From Pseudomonas lundensis (GTDB lineage: Bacteria; Pseudomonadota; Gammaproteobacteria; Pseudomonadales; Pseudomonadaceae): a stretch of DNA of 64,000 nucleotides. The notes beneath the pieces were generated by a model, which worked only from the letters and a program-made list of their open reading frames with translations, was not told the DNA's origin and did not search any database. Location: contig NZ_NQKI01000004.1 of assembly GCF_002269125.1 (NCBI RefSeq), forward strand, positions 108,090-172,089, given 5' to 3'. The stretch's first letter is position 1, and each line of letters starts with the position of its first letter. Both the position numbers and the translations under genes were made by a program. Below are positions 9,030 to 17,440 of the stretch, in pieces.

Positions 9030-9629
9030 TCATGCAATCTCTGAAATCAGGGATCTGGCTTGGTTCAATCCCTTTTCCTGGAAGTCCCCACCCAGATTCA
9101 TACCTTCTGCGTGGATAAAGGTCACATCGTGAATCCCGATAAACGCCATCACCTGACGCAGGTAGGGTTCTTGATGGTCCGTGGTGCTACCCGCATATAG
9201 GCCGCCCCGCGCCGTCAGCACGTATGCTTTTTTGCCCGTCAGCAAACCCTGTGGCCCGGTTTCGGTGTATTTGAACGTCACGCCGGCGCGCAATACGTGA
9301 TCCAGCCAGGCCTTGAGCGTGCTGGGGATCGCGAAGTTGTACATCGGTGCTGCCATGACCAGCACATCGGCAGCCAGCAACTGATCGGTCAGTTCGTTGG
9401 AGCGCTGCAACGCGGCGTGCTCCGCCTCGCTGCGCTGGTCTTCAGGCTTCATCCAGCCACCCAGCAGGTTGGCATCCAGGTGCGGTACGGGGTTGCGCGC
9501 CACATCGCGGACCGTGATCTGGTCAGCCGGATGCGCCGCTTGCCATTGGCTAATGAATTGCAGGGTCAGTTGACGGGAAAAGGAATCCTGCTGGCGGGCA
9601 CTGCTTTCGATGATCAAAACACGGGACAT
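9030..9629 (-). CDS. azoR: FMN-dependent NADH-azoreductase
   Basis: The 199-aa flavodoxin-fold protein has the phosphate-binding loop ESSARQQDSFSRQL near the N-terminus, APMYNFAIPSTLKAWLDHVLRAG (about residues 94-116, the flavin contact) and TARGGLY (about 139). This is the AzoR signature at the usual length of about 200 aa. It is a cytosolic homodimer that reduces quinones and azo compounds with NAD(P)H. It is divergently oriented from a LysR gene across 206 nt, the classic arrangement in which the regulator controls the reductase. GGAG lies upstream of the ATG. Confidence 0.92.
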   Translation of the reverse strand: MSRVLIIESSARQQDSFSRQLTLQFISQWQAAHPADQITVRDVARNPVPHLDANLLGGWMKPEDQRSEAEHAALQRSNELTDQLLAADVLVMAAPMYNFAIPSTLKAWLDHVLRAGVTFKYTETGPQGLLTGKKAYVLTARGGLYAGSTTDHQEPYLRQVMAFIGIHDVTFIHAEGMNLGGDFQEKGLNQARSLISEIA

Positions 9630-9717
9630 GATAGGTAGGCTCCATCTCTAAATGCTGTAAGGCGATGAAGTGAAGGTTATAGGGCACAGCTTCGATGAAA
9701 AAGCGCAAATACCTGCT

Positions 9718-9738
9718 ACAACCTATCTATAAAGTTGT
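9718..9738. promoter_or_regulatory. Candidate LysR operator (ACAAC-N11-GTTGT)
   Basis: A perfect 5-bp inverted repeat with an 11-nt AT-rich centre lies in the azoR/LysR divergent spacer. LysR-type boxes commonly follow T-N11-A symmetry, so this is the best candidate site there. Confidence 0.45.
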
Positions 9739-9835
9739 TTATTAATCGTTGTGTCGGTGCGAACATCAGCCCCACTTCTCTTGACCCAAAGCGGCTACCT
9801 CCGCCTTCATCTATTCATTTTCAGAGGTACTCATC

Positions 9836-10759
9836 GTGAAAGCGCCCCGCGTGACCCTTGATCAATGGCGCACCCTGCAAGCGGTGGTCGACCATGGCGG
9901 CTTTGCCCAAGCTGCCGAAGTGCTGCACCGCTCGCAATCGTCCGTCAGTTACACCGTGGCCCGCATGCAGGATCAGCTCGGCGTGCCGCTGCTGCGCATC
10001 GATGGGCGCAAGGCTGTGCTCACTGAGGCTGGCGGCGTGTTGTTGCGCCGCTCCCGGCAACTGGTCAAACAGGCCAGCCAGCTCGAAGACCTGGCCCATC
10101 ACATGGAGCAAGGCTGGGAAGCTGAGGTACGCCTGGTTGTCGATGCTGCCTACCCCAACGCACGTTTGGTCCGCGCCTTGACTGCATTTATGCCGCAGAG
10201 CCGAGGCTGCCGGGTGCGATTGCGCGAAGAAGTGCTGTCCGGCGTTGAAGAAGTGTTGCTCGAAGGCGTGGCCGATCTGGCCATCAGCAGCTTCAACATT
10301 CCGGGTTATCTGGGCACCGAGCTTAGCGCTGTGGAGTTTGTCGCCGTGGCCCACCCCGACCATCCATTGCATCGCCTGCAGCGTGAGTTGCAATTCCAGG
10401 ACCTGGAGAGCCAGCTGCAAGTGGTCATTCGCGACTCTGGCCGCCAGCAACCCCGTGACATGGGCTGGCTGGGTGCAGAGCAGCGCTGGACCGTCGGCAG
10501 CCTGGCCACCGCTGCGGCCTTTGTCGGCAGTGGGCTGGGGTTTGCCTGGCTGCCGCGGCACATGATTGAACGGGAAATCAACGAAGGGGTGCTTAAACCG
10601 TTGCCACTTCATCAAGGCGGCACACGTCACCCGGTGTTTTATCTGTACTCCAACAAAGACAAACCCTTGGGGCCTGCCACGCAAATTCTTGTCGAGCTAT
10701 TACGCACCTTCGACACGGCCCCGCTGGACGCACCGTTTGCAGCGCCCCTGCAAGCGTGA
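9836..10759 (+). CDS. LysR family transcriptional regulator
   Basis: A 307-aa protein with the N-terminal winged HTH (residues 6-65: LDQWRTLQAVVDHGGFAQAA, then QSSVSYTVARMQDQLGVPLL) and a periplasmic-binding-protein-like effector domain (about 92-295). It probably controls the divergent azoreductase gene, perhaps in response to a quinone or electrophile; the ligand cannot be inferred. The start is GTG with GAGG 9 nt upstream. A Ser-Tyr-Thr stretch at the recognition helix is usual for the family. Confidence 0.9.
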   Translation: MKAPRVTLDQWRTLQAVVDHGGFAQAAEVLHRSQSSVSYTVARMQDQLGVPLLRIDGRKAVLTEAGGVLLRRSRQLVKQASQLEDLAHHMEQGWEAEVRLVVDAAYPNARLVRALTAFMPQSRGCRVRLREEVLSGVEEVLLEGVADLAISSFNIPGYLGTELSAVEFVAVAHPDHPLHRLQRELQFQDLESQLQVVIRDSGRQQPRDMGWLGAEQRWTVGSLATAAAFVGSGLGFAWLPRHMIEREINEGVLKPLPLHQGGTRHPVFYLYSNKDKPLGPATQILVELLRTFDTAPLDAPFAAPLQA

Positions 10760-10763
10760 CAGC

Positions 10764-10801
10764 GGTGGGCAGGAACCGGATTCGGGCATATCCTGTCCAC
10801 C
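10764..10801 (+). terminator. Hairpin downstream of the LysR gene
   Basis: GGTGGGCAGGA pairs with TCCTGTCCACC (11 bp, one G-T wobble) around a 16-nt loop, 5 nt past the stop codon. No T tract follows. Confidence 0.45.
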
Positions 10802-10870
10802 ACTCGCGACATCTGCTTGTGTGTCTGCGTGACACTTAACCGTCACCCCCACTATTTCAGGATCACACCC

Positions 10871-11434
10871 ATGCTTAAAAAAATTGTCCTCGCCGCTGGC
10901 GCCCTGCTGTTTGCCGCCAACCTGATGGCGGGCACACCTCCAAAGGCTCCCCACGTGCTGCTGGATACCAGTTTCGGCCAGATCGAGATTGAGCTGGACC
11001 CGGTCAAGGCCCCGATTAGCAGCAAGAACTTCCTGGATTACGTCGACAATGGTTTCTACAACAACACCATTTTCCACCGCGTGATCCCGGGCTTTATGGT
11101 GCAAGGCGGCGGTTTTACAGCGCAAATGGTGCAAAAGCCGACCCGCGACCCCATCAAGAACGAAGCCTCCAACGGCCTGCACAACGTACGTGGCACGTTG
11201 TCGATGGCACGCACTTCCAACCCGAACTCCGCCACCAGCCAGTTCTTTATTAACGTGGCCGACAATGCATTCCTCGACCCGGGCCGTGATGCCGGCTACG
11301 CCGTGTTCGCCAAGGTGGTCAATGGCATGGACGTTGTGGACCAAATCGTCAATTCGCAAACCACTACCAAACAAGGCATGCAAAACGTGCCCATCGACCC
11401 GGTCCTGATCAAGTCTGCCAAGCGCATTGACTGA
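10871..11434 (+). CDS. ppiA: Periplasmic peptidyl-prolyl cis-trans isomerase, cyclophilin type
   Basis: The 187-aa protein has a signal peptide (about residues 1-20, ending NLMA-G) followed by a complete cyclophilin domain. Visible motifs are [20 protein letters not shown] with the catalytic Arg, GFMVQGG, and [14 protein letters not shown] (PPIase core). Length and arrangement match PpiA of E. coli (about 190 aa), a folding helper in the periplasm. An in-frame upstream start at 10817 lacks a ribosome binding site; AGGATC precedes 10871. The ABC exporter gene follows 170 nt downstream. In PAO1 ppiA (PA3227) also sits next to an ABC exporter gene (PA3228), from memory. Confidence 0.92.
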   Translation: MLKKIVLAAGALLFAANLMAGTPPKAPHVLLDTSFGQIEIELDPVKAPISSKNFLDYVDNGFYNNTIFHRVIPGFMVQGGGFTAQMVQKPTRDPIKNEASNGLHNVRGTLSMARTSNPNSATSQFFINVADNAFLDPGRDAGYAVFAKVVNGMDVVDQIVNSQTTTKQGMQNVPIDPVLIKSAKRID

Positions 11435-11449
11435 CGGATTGAGTCTTGC

Positions 11450-11535
11450 AGGAAGCGTAGACCGCTGCCCTTGAACGTAGCCGCTGCCCAAGCGTGCGCG
11501 CTGCCAACGCTGCTTGAGCGGCTCGCACTCTTCAA
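11450..11535 (+). repeat. Degenerate GTAG-CCGCTGCC repeat tract
   Basis: Successive imperfect copies of a unit like 'cgtag(a)ccgctgccc' occur at about 20-nt spacing between ppiA and the ABC gene. They resemble the dispersed 'GTAGCCGCTGCCG' intergenic repeats common in Pseudomonas genomes. Confidence 0.4.
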
Positions 11536-11572
11536 TCGCCGCGCAGTCATCGGGTCAGCGGTCACACCACGA

Positions 11573-11607
11573 AAGGAGAGCCCGCGCTGCGGGCGTCAGT
11601 GCCCATG
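11573..11607 (+). promoter_or_regulatory. Ribosome binding site separated from the start codon by a hairpin
   Basis: AAGGAG (11573-11578) lies unusually far from the ABC gene's GTG (11599) or ATG (11605). The spacer contains a GC hairpin, gcccgc-gct-gcgggc (11580-11594). If folded, it would bring the Shine-Dalgarno to about 5 nt (GTG) or 11 nt (ATG) from the start. Confidence 0.5.
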
Positions 11608-13437
11608 CTTTATCGCCGTTTTGAAAAACTGATCGATATCTTCCGCGAACCGCCCACCTCTGCGCCACCCGCGACGGTCTGGGCGTTTTATCTGTATTAC
11701 TTGCGTCAGGTCTGGCCAATTTTTGCCGCATTGCTGGTGGTCGGGCTGGTGGCAGCGCTGATTGAAGTTTCCCTGTTCAGTTACCTGAGTACCTTGATCG
11801 ACTTGGCTCAAGGCACGCCCAACACTGATTTTTTCAGGGTCCACAGTGCCGAGCTGATTTGGATGGCCGTGGTGGCGCTGATCATTCGCCCGGTCTTTTT
11901 CGGCCTGCACGATTTGCTCGTCCACCAAACCCTGAGCCCCAGCATGACCAGCATGATCCGCTGGCAGAACCATAACTATGTGCTCAAGCAGAGCCTGAAT
12001 TTCTTCCAGAACGACTTCGCCGGGCGCATCGCCCAGCGCATCATGCAAACCGGCAACTCGTTGCGCGACTCAGCTGTGCAGGCCGTCGATGCCCTGTGGC
12101 ACGTGCTGATCTACGCCATCAGTTCGCTGGTGCTGTTTGCCGAGGCGGACTGGCGCCTGATGATTCCGCTGCTAACCTGGATCGTGCTGTATATCGGTGC
12201 ACTCTATTACTTCGTGCCGAGGGTCAAGGAACGCTCCGTGGTGTCCTCCGATGCGCGCTCCAAACTGATGGGCCGCATCGTCGATGGCTACACTAACATC
12301 ACCACCCTCAAGTTATTTGCCCATACCCATTACGAGCAGCAGTACGCCCGCGAAGCCATCATTGAGCAAACTGAAAAAACCCAGTTGGCCAGCCGTGTCG
12401 TGACCAGCATGGACGTCACCATCACCAGCATGAACGGCCTGTTGATTGTCAGCACCAGCGGCCTGGCCTTGTGGCTGTGGAGCCAGTCGCTGATCAGCGT
12501 CGGCGCCATCGCACTGGCCACGGGCCTGGTGATTCGTATCGTCAACATGTCCGGCTGGATCATGTGGGTGGTCAATGGCATCTTCGAGAACATCGGCATG
12601 GTCCAGGATGGCCTGCAAACCATTGCCCAGCCGGTGGCGGTCACTGACCGCGAAAACGCCCCCCGCCTCAGCGTGACCCGTGGCGAAGTGCGTTTCGAGC
12701 ACGTGGATTTCCACTACGGTAAACGCAGCGGGATCATCAGCGACCTGAACCTGACCATCAAACCCGGAGAAAAAATCGGCCTGATCGGCCCATCAGGCGC
12801 GGGTAAATCGACGCTGGTCAACTTGTTGCTGCGGCTGTATGACCTGCAAGGCGGCCGCATCCTGATCGACGATCAGAACATTGCCGAGGTGACGCAGGAA
12901 AGCCTGCGCGAACAGATCGGCATGATCACTCAAGACACCTCGTTGCTGCACCGCTCGATCCGCGACAATTTGCTGTATGGCAAGCCGGACGCCAGCGACG
13001 AAGAATTGTGGGCCGCCGTGCACAAAGCGAGGGCCGATGAGTTCATCCCGCTGCTGTCCGACGCACAGGGCCGCACCGGTTTTGACGCCCATGTGGGCGA
13101 ACGCGGGGTCAAATTGTCGGGTGGGCAGCGCCAGCGCATTGCGATTGCACGGGTGCTGCTTAAAAATGCGCCGATCCTGATCATGGACGAAGCCACCTCA
13201 GCGCTCGACTCTGAGGTTGAAGCGGCGATTCAGGAAAGCCTCGAAACCCTTATGCAAGGCAAAACCGTGATCGCCATTGCCCACCGGCTGTCCACCATCG
13301 CCCGTATGGACCGGTTGGTGGTACTGGAAAAAGGCCGTATCGCAGAAAGCGGCACCCATGCCGAATTGCTCGCCCATGGCGGTTTATATGCACGTCTGTG
13401 GCAACATCAAACGGGTGGCTTTGTCGGTATCGACTGA
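11605..13437 (+). CDS. ABC exporter, fused membrane and ATPase domains
   Basis: A 610-aa half-transporter. The membrane domain is about residues 30-340, with six helices. The nucleotide-binding domain has Walker A GPSGAGKST (about 395-403), Q-loop MITQDTS, signature LSGGQ (about 503), Walker B ILIMDEATSALD (about 525) and the H-loop AHRLST. It works as a homodimeric exporter, related to MsbA-like and multidrug exporters; the PAO1 neighbour of ppiA (PA3228) has been linked to antibiotic tolerance, from memory. GTG at 11599 is an alternative start. The SD-hairpin-start arrangement is unusual. A strong terminator follows. Confidence 0.88.
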   Translation: MLYRRFEKLIDIFREPPTSAPPATVWAFYLYYLRQVWPIFAALLVVGLVAALIEVSLFSYLSTLIDLAQGTPNTDFFRVHSAELIWMAVVALIIRPVFFGLHDLLVHQTLSPSMTSMIRWQNHNYVLKQSLNFFQNDFAGRIAQRIMQTGNSLRDSAVQAVDALWHVLIYAISSLVLFAEADWRLMIPLLTWIVLYIGALYYFVPRVKERSVVSSDARSKLMGRIVDGYTNITTLKLFAHTHYEQQYAREAIIEQTEKTQLASRVVTSMDVTITSMNGLLIVSTSGLALWLWSQSLISVGAIALATGLVIRIVNMSGWIMWVVNGIFENIGMVQDGLQTIAQPVAVTDRENAPRLSVTRGEVRFEHVDFHYGKRSGIISDLNLTIKPGEKIGLIGPSGAGKSTLVNLLLRLYDLQGGRILIDDQNIAEVTQESLREQIGMITQDTSLLHRSIRDNLLYGKPDASDEELWAAVHKARADEFIPLLSDAQGRTGFDAHVGERGVKLSGGQRQRIAIARVLLKNAPILIMDEATSALDSEVEAAIQESLETLMQGKTVIAIAHRLSTIARMDRLVVLEKGRIAESGTHAELLAHGGLYARLWQHQTGGFVGID

Positions 13438-13476
13438 TCCAAAAAAACACCGCATGTAAACCCCCTGAAACACATC

Positions 13477-13511
13477 GCCAGGGCCCGGTTTTAAAGGGTT
13501 CTGGCTTTTTT
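13477..13511 (+). terminator. Intrinsic terminator of the ABC exporter gene
   Basis: GCCAGGGCCC pairs with GGGTTCTGGC (10 bp, two G-T wobbles), a 9-nt loop, then six T. It lies 40 nt after the stop codon. Confidence 0.85.
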
Positions 13512-13638
13512 ATGGGCAATGGAAAATCCGTTGCCGACTGCTGTAATGAATAAAGGATTCGGAGGAATTCTGTCGTTAAACATGCAGGATGCGCCCAGTG
13601 ATCACTGATAGATCAAGCCATCTATCCAGGACCCTGAC

Positions 13639-14340
13639 ATGAACCTGTTCAAACGCTCCATCACAGAGTTGATCGGCACTTTCTGGTTAGTCCTCGGCGG
13701 GTGTGGCAGCGCGGTACTGGCCGCTGCTTTCCCTGATGTCGGCATCGGATTGCTCGGGGTCGCGCTGGCCTTTGGTTTGACGGTGCTAACGATGGCTTTC
13801 GCTATCGGCCATATTTCCGGGTGTCACCTCAATCCCGCCGTGTCGTTCGGCTTATGGGTAGGCGGACGCTTCCCGGCCAAAGAACTGCCCGCCTACATCG
13901 GGGCTCAAGTTGTGGGCGGGATCATTGCCGCCAGCGTGCTGTATTTCATCGCCAGCGGTAAACCCGGGTTCGACCTGGCCGTCAGCGGGCTGGCTGCCAA
14001 TGGCTATGGCGAGCACTCGCCGGGGGGTTATTCCATGACCGCAGGGCTGGTGTGCGAACTGGTGATGAGCAGCATGTTCATTCTGATCATCATGGGCGCC
14101 ACGGATAAACGGGCACCGGCCGGGCTGGCGCCGATTGCTATCGGGCTGGCGCTCACCCTGATCCACCTGATCTCGATTCCCGTGACCAACACCTCAGTCA
14201 ACCCCGCCCGAAGCACGGGACCGGCGCTGATTGTGGGAGGCTGGGCGATTCAACAACTGTGGATGTTCTGGCTGGTGCCACTGGTGGGCGCGGCCATCGG
14301 CGGGCTGACCTACCGATGGCTGGGCAAGGAACACCACTGA
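13639..14340 (+). CDS. aqpZ: Aquaporin Z
   Basis: The 233-aa membrane protein has six helices and the two half-helices carrying NPA motifs, HLNPAVSFG (about residue 60) and [11 protein letters not shown] (about 188). The N-terminal [17 protein letters not shown] is the AqpZ signature. His before the second NPA half ([16 protein letters not shown]) and Arg after it form the selectivity filter of water channels rather than glycerol facilitators. It is an inner-membrane homotetramer. Expressed alone; the next gene is convergent. Confidence 0.95.
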   Translation: MNLFKRSITELIGTFWLVLGGCGSAVLAAAFPDVGIGLLGVALAFGLTVLTMAFAIGHISGCHLNPAVSFGLWVGGRFPAKELPAYIGAQVVGGIIAASVLYFIASGKPGFDLAVSGLAANGYGEHSPGGYSMTAGLVCELVMSSMFILIIMGATDKRAPAGLAPIAIGLALTLIHLISIPVTNTSVNPARSTGPALIVGGWAIQQLWMFWLVPLVGAAIGGLTYRWLGKEHH

Positions 14341-14358
14341 CGCGCAACGAGGCGTGGC

Positions 14359-15483
14359 TCAGGCCTGCCGGTAGGGCAGCGCCGACCTCGCCTCTTCGGC
14401 GTAAGCCATCACGCCCACGCGTTCGCGCTCCAGAAAATCGCTGACAGCGGCTTTGAGCCCCGGATGCCGCAGGTAGTGCCATGAGTGCGTAATCACCGGT
14501 TCAAAGCCGCGGATCAGCTTGTGCTCACCTTGAGCGCCGGCATCGAAACGCTGAATACCGTGGGCGATGGCGTACTCCATGCCCTGGTAAAAACAGGTTT
14601 CAAAGTGCAGGCGATCGAATTCGGCCAGGCAGCCCCAGTAACGGCCGTACAGACTGTCGCCCCCTACCAAACTGAACGCCATGGCAACCGGTGTAGTGCC
14701 CTGTTTGGCCACTACCACGCGGATGGCTTCAGGCATGCGTTCGGCCAACAGGCTGAAGAACTCGCGGGTTAAATACGGGGTTTGTCGACGCACGGCGTAG
14801 GTGTGCGCGTAACAGGCGTAGACGAAATCCCACTGCGCCTCGCTCACCTGTCGACCTTCTAGCCACTCAAATGCAACTCCTTGCCCCGCGACCTGCTCGC
14901 GTTCCTTGCGCATTTGTTTGCGTTTGCGCGAACTGAGCGCATCGAGAAAGTCTTGAAAATCCCGGTAATCACGGTTTTGCCAATGAAACTGGCAGCCCAG
15001 ACGTTGCAGCCAGCCGGGCTGTTGCGCCAGCGCGCTGTCTGCCAACGGGTCAGTGAAATTGATGTGCGCGCCGGACAGCCCTTCGACCTCCAGATAGCCG
15101 GGCAACGCCGCCAACAACTCACGCCCTTGCTCGGCACTGGCGGCCAATAGGCGCGGCCCGCTCACAGGACTGAAAGGCACGGCAGTCAACAGCTTGGGGT
15201 AATACTCAATACCCGCACGATCGCAGGCGTTGGCCCACTCGTGATCAAACACATACTCGCCATAGGAATGCCATTTGCGATAACTGGGCAACGCGGCCTG
15301 CAAGGTGCCGTCCGCGTAATGCAACAAATACTCGGGCTGCCAGCCTGAGTGCGGGTTCAAGCTGCCACTGTCTTCAAGCGCGCTGAGAAAAGCATGACGC
15401 AAAAAAGGTTGGGAGGTCGGGACCAAGGCATCCCATTCAGGGGCGCTGATAGCCGACAGACTGTCCAGACGATGTAACGGCAT
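14359..15483 (-). CDS. FemAB-like GNAT acyltransferase (DUF482, peptidogalycan family)
   Basis: The 374-aa protein has two GNAT-like folds as in FemAB proteins. Conserved stretches are FLRHAFLSALEDSG near residue 28, RKRKQMRKERE (about 190), GRYWGCLAEFDRLHFETCFYQGMEYAI (about 278) and GAQGEHKLIRGFEP near the end. These define the DUF482 'peptidogalycan biosynthesis' family. It probably transfers an aminoacyl or acyl group; the substrate in Pseudomonas is unknown. Starts at the ATG at 15483. Convergent with aqpZ, 18 nt between stops. Confidence 0.85.
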   Translation of the reverse strand: MPLHRLDSLSAISAPEWDALVPTSQPFLRHAFLSALEDSGSLNPHSGWQPEYLLHYADGTLQAALPSYRKWHSYGEYVFDHEWANACDRAGIEYYPKLLTAVPFSPVSGPRLLAASAEQGRELLAALPGYLEVEGLSGAHINFTDPLADSALAQQPGWLQRLGCQFHWQNRDYRDFQDFLDALSSRKRKQMRKEREQVAGQGVAFEWLEGRQVSEAQWDFVYACYAHTYAVRRQTPYLTREFFSLLAERMPEAIRVVVAKQGTTPVAMAFSLVGGDSLYGRYWGCLAEFDRLHFETCFYQGMEYAIAHGIQRFDAGAQGEHKLIRGFEPVITHSWHYLRHPGLKAAVSDFLERERVGVMAYAEEARSALPYRQA

Positions 15484-15840
15484 TGAGGGGCTCCGGCACG
15501 CGCTTCAGAGCGGCGATGGTATCACCCCGCCAGCGTTTGAAAACGCCCTTGAACACCTTGTGCCTGATAGCGACTACCGCAATAAACAGGGTCTGGGCGA
15601 CACCTCATCATCCGACAACGCCTGCGAACCGAGGGCTGGAACGGTGTCACGGACTTGCTATCAGTTTGCCACTTTTCTGTCATATCCAGCCGCGATACTG
15701 GCGCCGCTTCTTAGAGCGCGGGGTTATGAGTGGACGGCTGCCAACACGCCAATAACACACTCGCCCCGCACCCATTTTGAGCCCACCAAGGGCCGTTTTT
15801 CCGGGGATGGTCATCGCCATTCCACCACTGGGAGATTCAT
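15484..15840. other. 357-nt intergenic region upstream of the porin
   Basis: This is the divergent spacer between the FemAB-like gene and the porin. The right 100 nt are the porin leader, ending with GGGAG 7 nt before the ATG. The proximal part is GC-rich and shows only short non-conserved reading frames. A single CTGTCAT half-site at 15679 is not a Pho box. I see no RNA gene. Confidence 0.4.
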
Positions 15841-17133
15841 ATGCGTCTTGTATCTACACGGGTTGCGGCGGGACTATGTGGCGGCCTGGCGTTAGCCATG
15901 AGTATTCCGGCCAGCGCCGGGGTCGATGCCAAACTGCTGGAAATGCTCAAGGCAAACGGGTCCATCTCCCCAGGGCAATACGCCGAGTTGCAAACCGAAC
16001 TCGCCAGTGAAAAACAGGCTCAGCAGGAAGCTGCCGCCAATCAGGTGAAAAAATCCGACCTCAGTGCGTTTGAACAAAAAGTGGCCTGGGCCGCCAAGAC
16101 CGAGTTCAAGGGTGACGTGCGGGTGCGCCATGAAAACATCAAAATCGACGGCGAGTCCGACGGCAAGAACAAGGACCGCCAGCGTATCCGTGCACGCCTG
16201 GGGGCATACACGCAGATCAACCCGCAAGTGAACACCGGCATTCGTATCGCCACCGGCGGCGGAGACGATGCGCGTTCGACTAACCAGGACCTGGACAACT
16301 ATTTCGACAAGAAACAGCTGTGGCTGGATCAGGCTTACATCGACTATCACCCGACCGCCGTCAAAGACTTGCACTTGATCGGCGGCAAAATGCCACAACC
16401 CTGGGTCAGCATCGGTGATGTGATCTGGGACAGCGATATCAACCCCGAAGGCGTCGCCGCGACGTACAAACACGACCTGGGTAACAGCGGTGTCGAAATG
16501 TTCGGCAGTGCGGGTTACTACACCCTAAAGGACAACGTCGACGGCGAAGGTGTGCAGTTTCGTCACGACCTGAGCATGTATGCCGGCCAGTTGGGTACAC
16601 GTTTCGCACCCAACGACAGCCTCAAAGTAACCTTGGGCGGCAGCGTGTATGGCTACAAAAACGACGATGACAGCAAGTGCCCGACCACTGGCACCAAAAC
16701 CACGCCGTGCGCACTGGCCGTCAATGGCAACAGCACCAGCGAATTCCGCCTGTATGAAGGTTTTGGTCAGGTCGACATCGCCAACCTGCCACTGCCTCTG
16801 TCGCTGTACGGTCAGTACGTGCACAACGCCGCCACCGACAGCGATCAGGACGACGCTTGGCTGGTGGGTTTCAAAAGCAAGCTGGATGCCTTCAGCCTGG
16901 ACTACAACTACCGCGACGTTCAACGTAACGCCGTGGTCGGTGCCTTCACTGACTCCGACTTTGCCAACGGCACCACGGGCTCGCGTGGGCACAAGGTCAA
17001 ACTGGGTTACGAAATCGACAAGAACTTCGGTGTCGGCGTGACGTACTACCTGACCAAGGCCGACTACGCCACCACAACGCAGAAAGACGCGAACACCAAC
17101 ACCCTGCAACTGGATGTAGAAGCCAAGTTCTAA
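15841..17133 (+). CDS. Putative outer-membrane porin (Porin_5 family)
   Basis: The 430-aa protein has a signal peptide (about residues 1-27, ending ASA-G) and an N-terminal coiled-coil-like stretch (about 35-75) with LKANGSISPGQYAELQTEL. A beta-barrel domain starts near 88 (KTEFKGDVRVRHE) and ends in the classic outer-membrane sorting residue Phe (EAKF). This architecture is the Pseudomonas 'putative porin' (Porin_5) family. Loops carry Asp/Asn-rich stretches and one Cys pair (C281...C290 region) that may form a disulfide. It is convergent with the sigma/anti-sigma operon and shares a bidirectional terminator with it. Confidence 0.85.
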   Translation: MRLVSTRVAAGLCGGLALAMSIPASAGVDAKLLEMLKANGSISPGQYAELQTELASEKQAQQEAAANQVKKSDLSAFEQKVAWAAKTEFKGDVRVRHENIKIDGESDGKNKDRQRIRARLGAYTQINPQVNTGIRIATGGGDDARSTNQDLDNYFDKKQLWLDQAYIDYHPTAVKDLHLIGGKMPQPWVSIGDVIWDSDINPEGVAATYKHDLGNSGVEMFGSAGYYTLKDNVDGEGVQFRHDLSMYAGQLGTRFAPNDSLKVTLGGSVYGYKNDDDSKCPTTGTKTTPCALAVNGNSTSEFRLYEGFGQVDIANLPLPLSLYGQYVHNAATDSDQDDAWLVGFKSKLDAFSLDYNYRDVQRNAVVGAFTDSDFANGTTGSRGHKVKLGYEIDKNFGVGVTYYLTKADYATTTQKDANTNTLQLDVEAKF

Positions 17134-17145
17134 ACCACACTTGAA

Positions 17146-17201
17146 TTAAAGAAACGGCGCCGTCGATCCCCTCTCATCCGTCGACGGCGCCTTGTCTTTA
17201 A
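17146..17201. terminator. Strong bidirectional terminator
   Basis: GGCGCCGTCGA (17156-17166) and TCGACGGCGCC (17181-17191) form a perfect 11-bp stem with a 14-nt loop. Outside a 3-nt mismatch, TTAAAGA and TCTTTAA extend the stem by 7 bp. The right arm overlaps the last bases of the anti-sigma gene, so it can serve both convergent transcripts. Confidence 0.75.
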
Positions 17202-17440
17202 TCCCTTTGTTTGTGACCCGACCGCTCACGCAGCATTCGCTCAATCGTCGCATCCAGATCCGCTGGCGGCGCCTGCGGCAAGCGTTTGAGGGTGGCATTG
17301 AGCAACCGCATTTGCTTGATGAACCGACGGCAGTTGGGACAAAACAGTAAATGATGACGCACCAGCAACCGCTCACGAAAGGTCAACTGGCCATCCAGAT
17401 AGTCACTTGAACGCGCTACTTGCTGCTTGCAGGTCAACAT
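17198..17440 (-). CDS. Zinc-finger (zf-HC2/ZAS) anti-sigma factor, soluble
   Basis: The 80-aa protein carries a complete ZAS zinc-binding set: Cys4, then His30-x3-Cys34-x2-Cys37 in VRHHLLFCPNCRRF. Helix YLDGQLTFRERLLVRHH is the usual sigma-contact helix. It has no transmembrane segment, so unlike many ECF anti-sigmas it should be cytoplasmic and could sense redox or metal through its cysteines. It overlaps the end of the sigma gene by 7 nt and is therefore translationally coupled. Length fits the family's minimal form. Confidence 0.85.
   Translation of the reverse strand: MLTCKQQVARSSDYLDGQLTFRERLLVRHHLLFCPNCRRFIKQMRLLNATLKRLPQAPPADLDATIERMLRERSGHKQRD

Noticed and set aside
8941..9132. A 63-aa open frame beside azoR
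   Set aside because: It overlaps the 3' end of azoR on the opposite strand and has no conserved features or ribosome binding site.
15679..15700. A CTGTCAT word suggesting a Pho box before the porin
   Set aside because: The second half-site of a Pho box, at 11-nt spacing, does not match; one half-site occurs by chance often.
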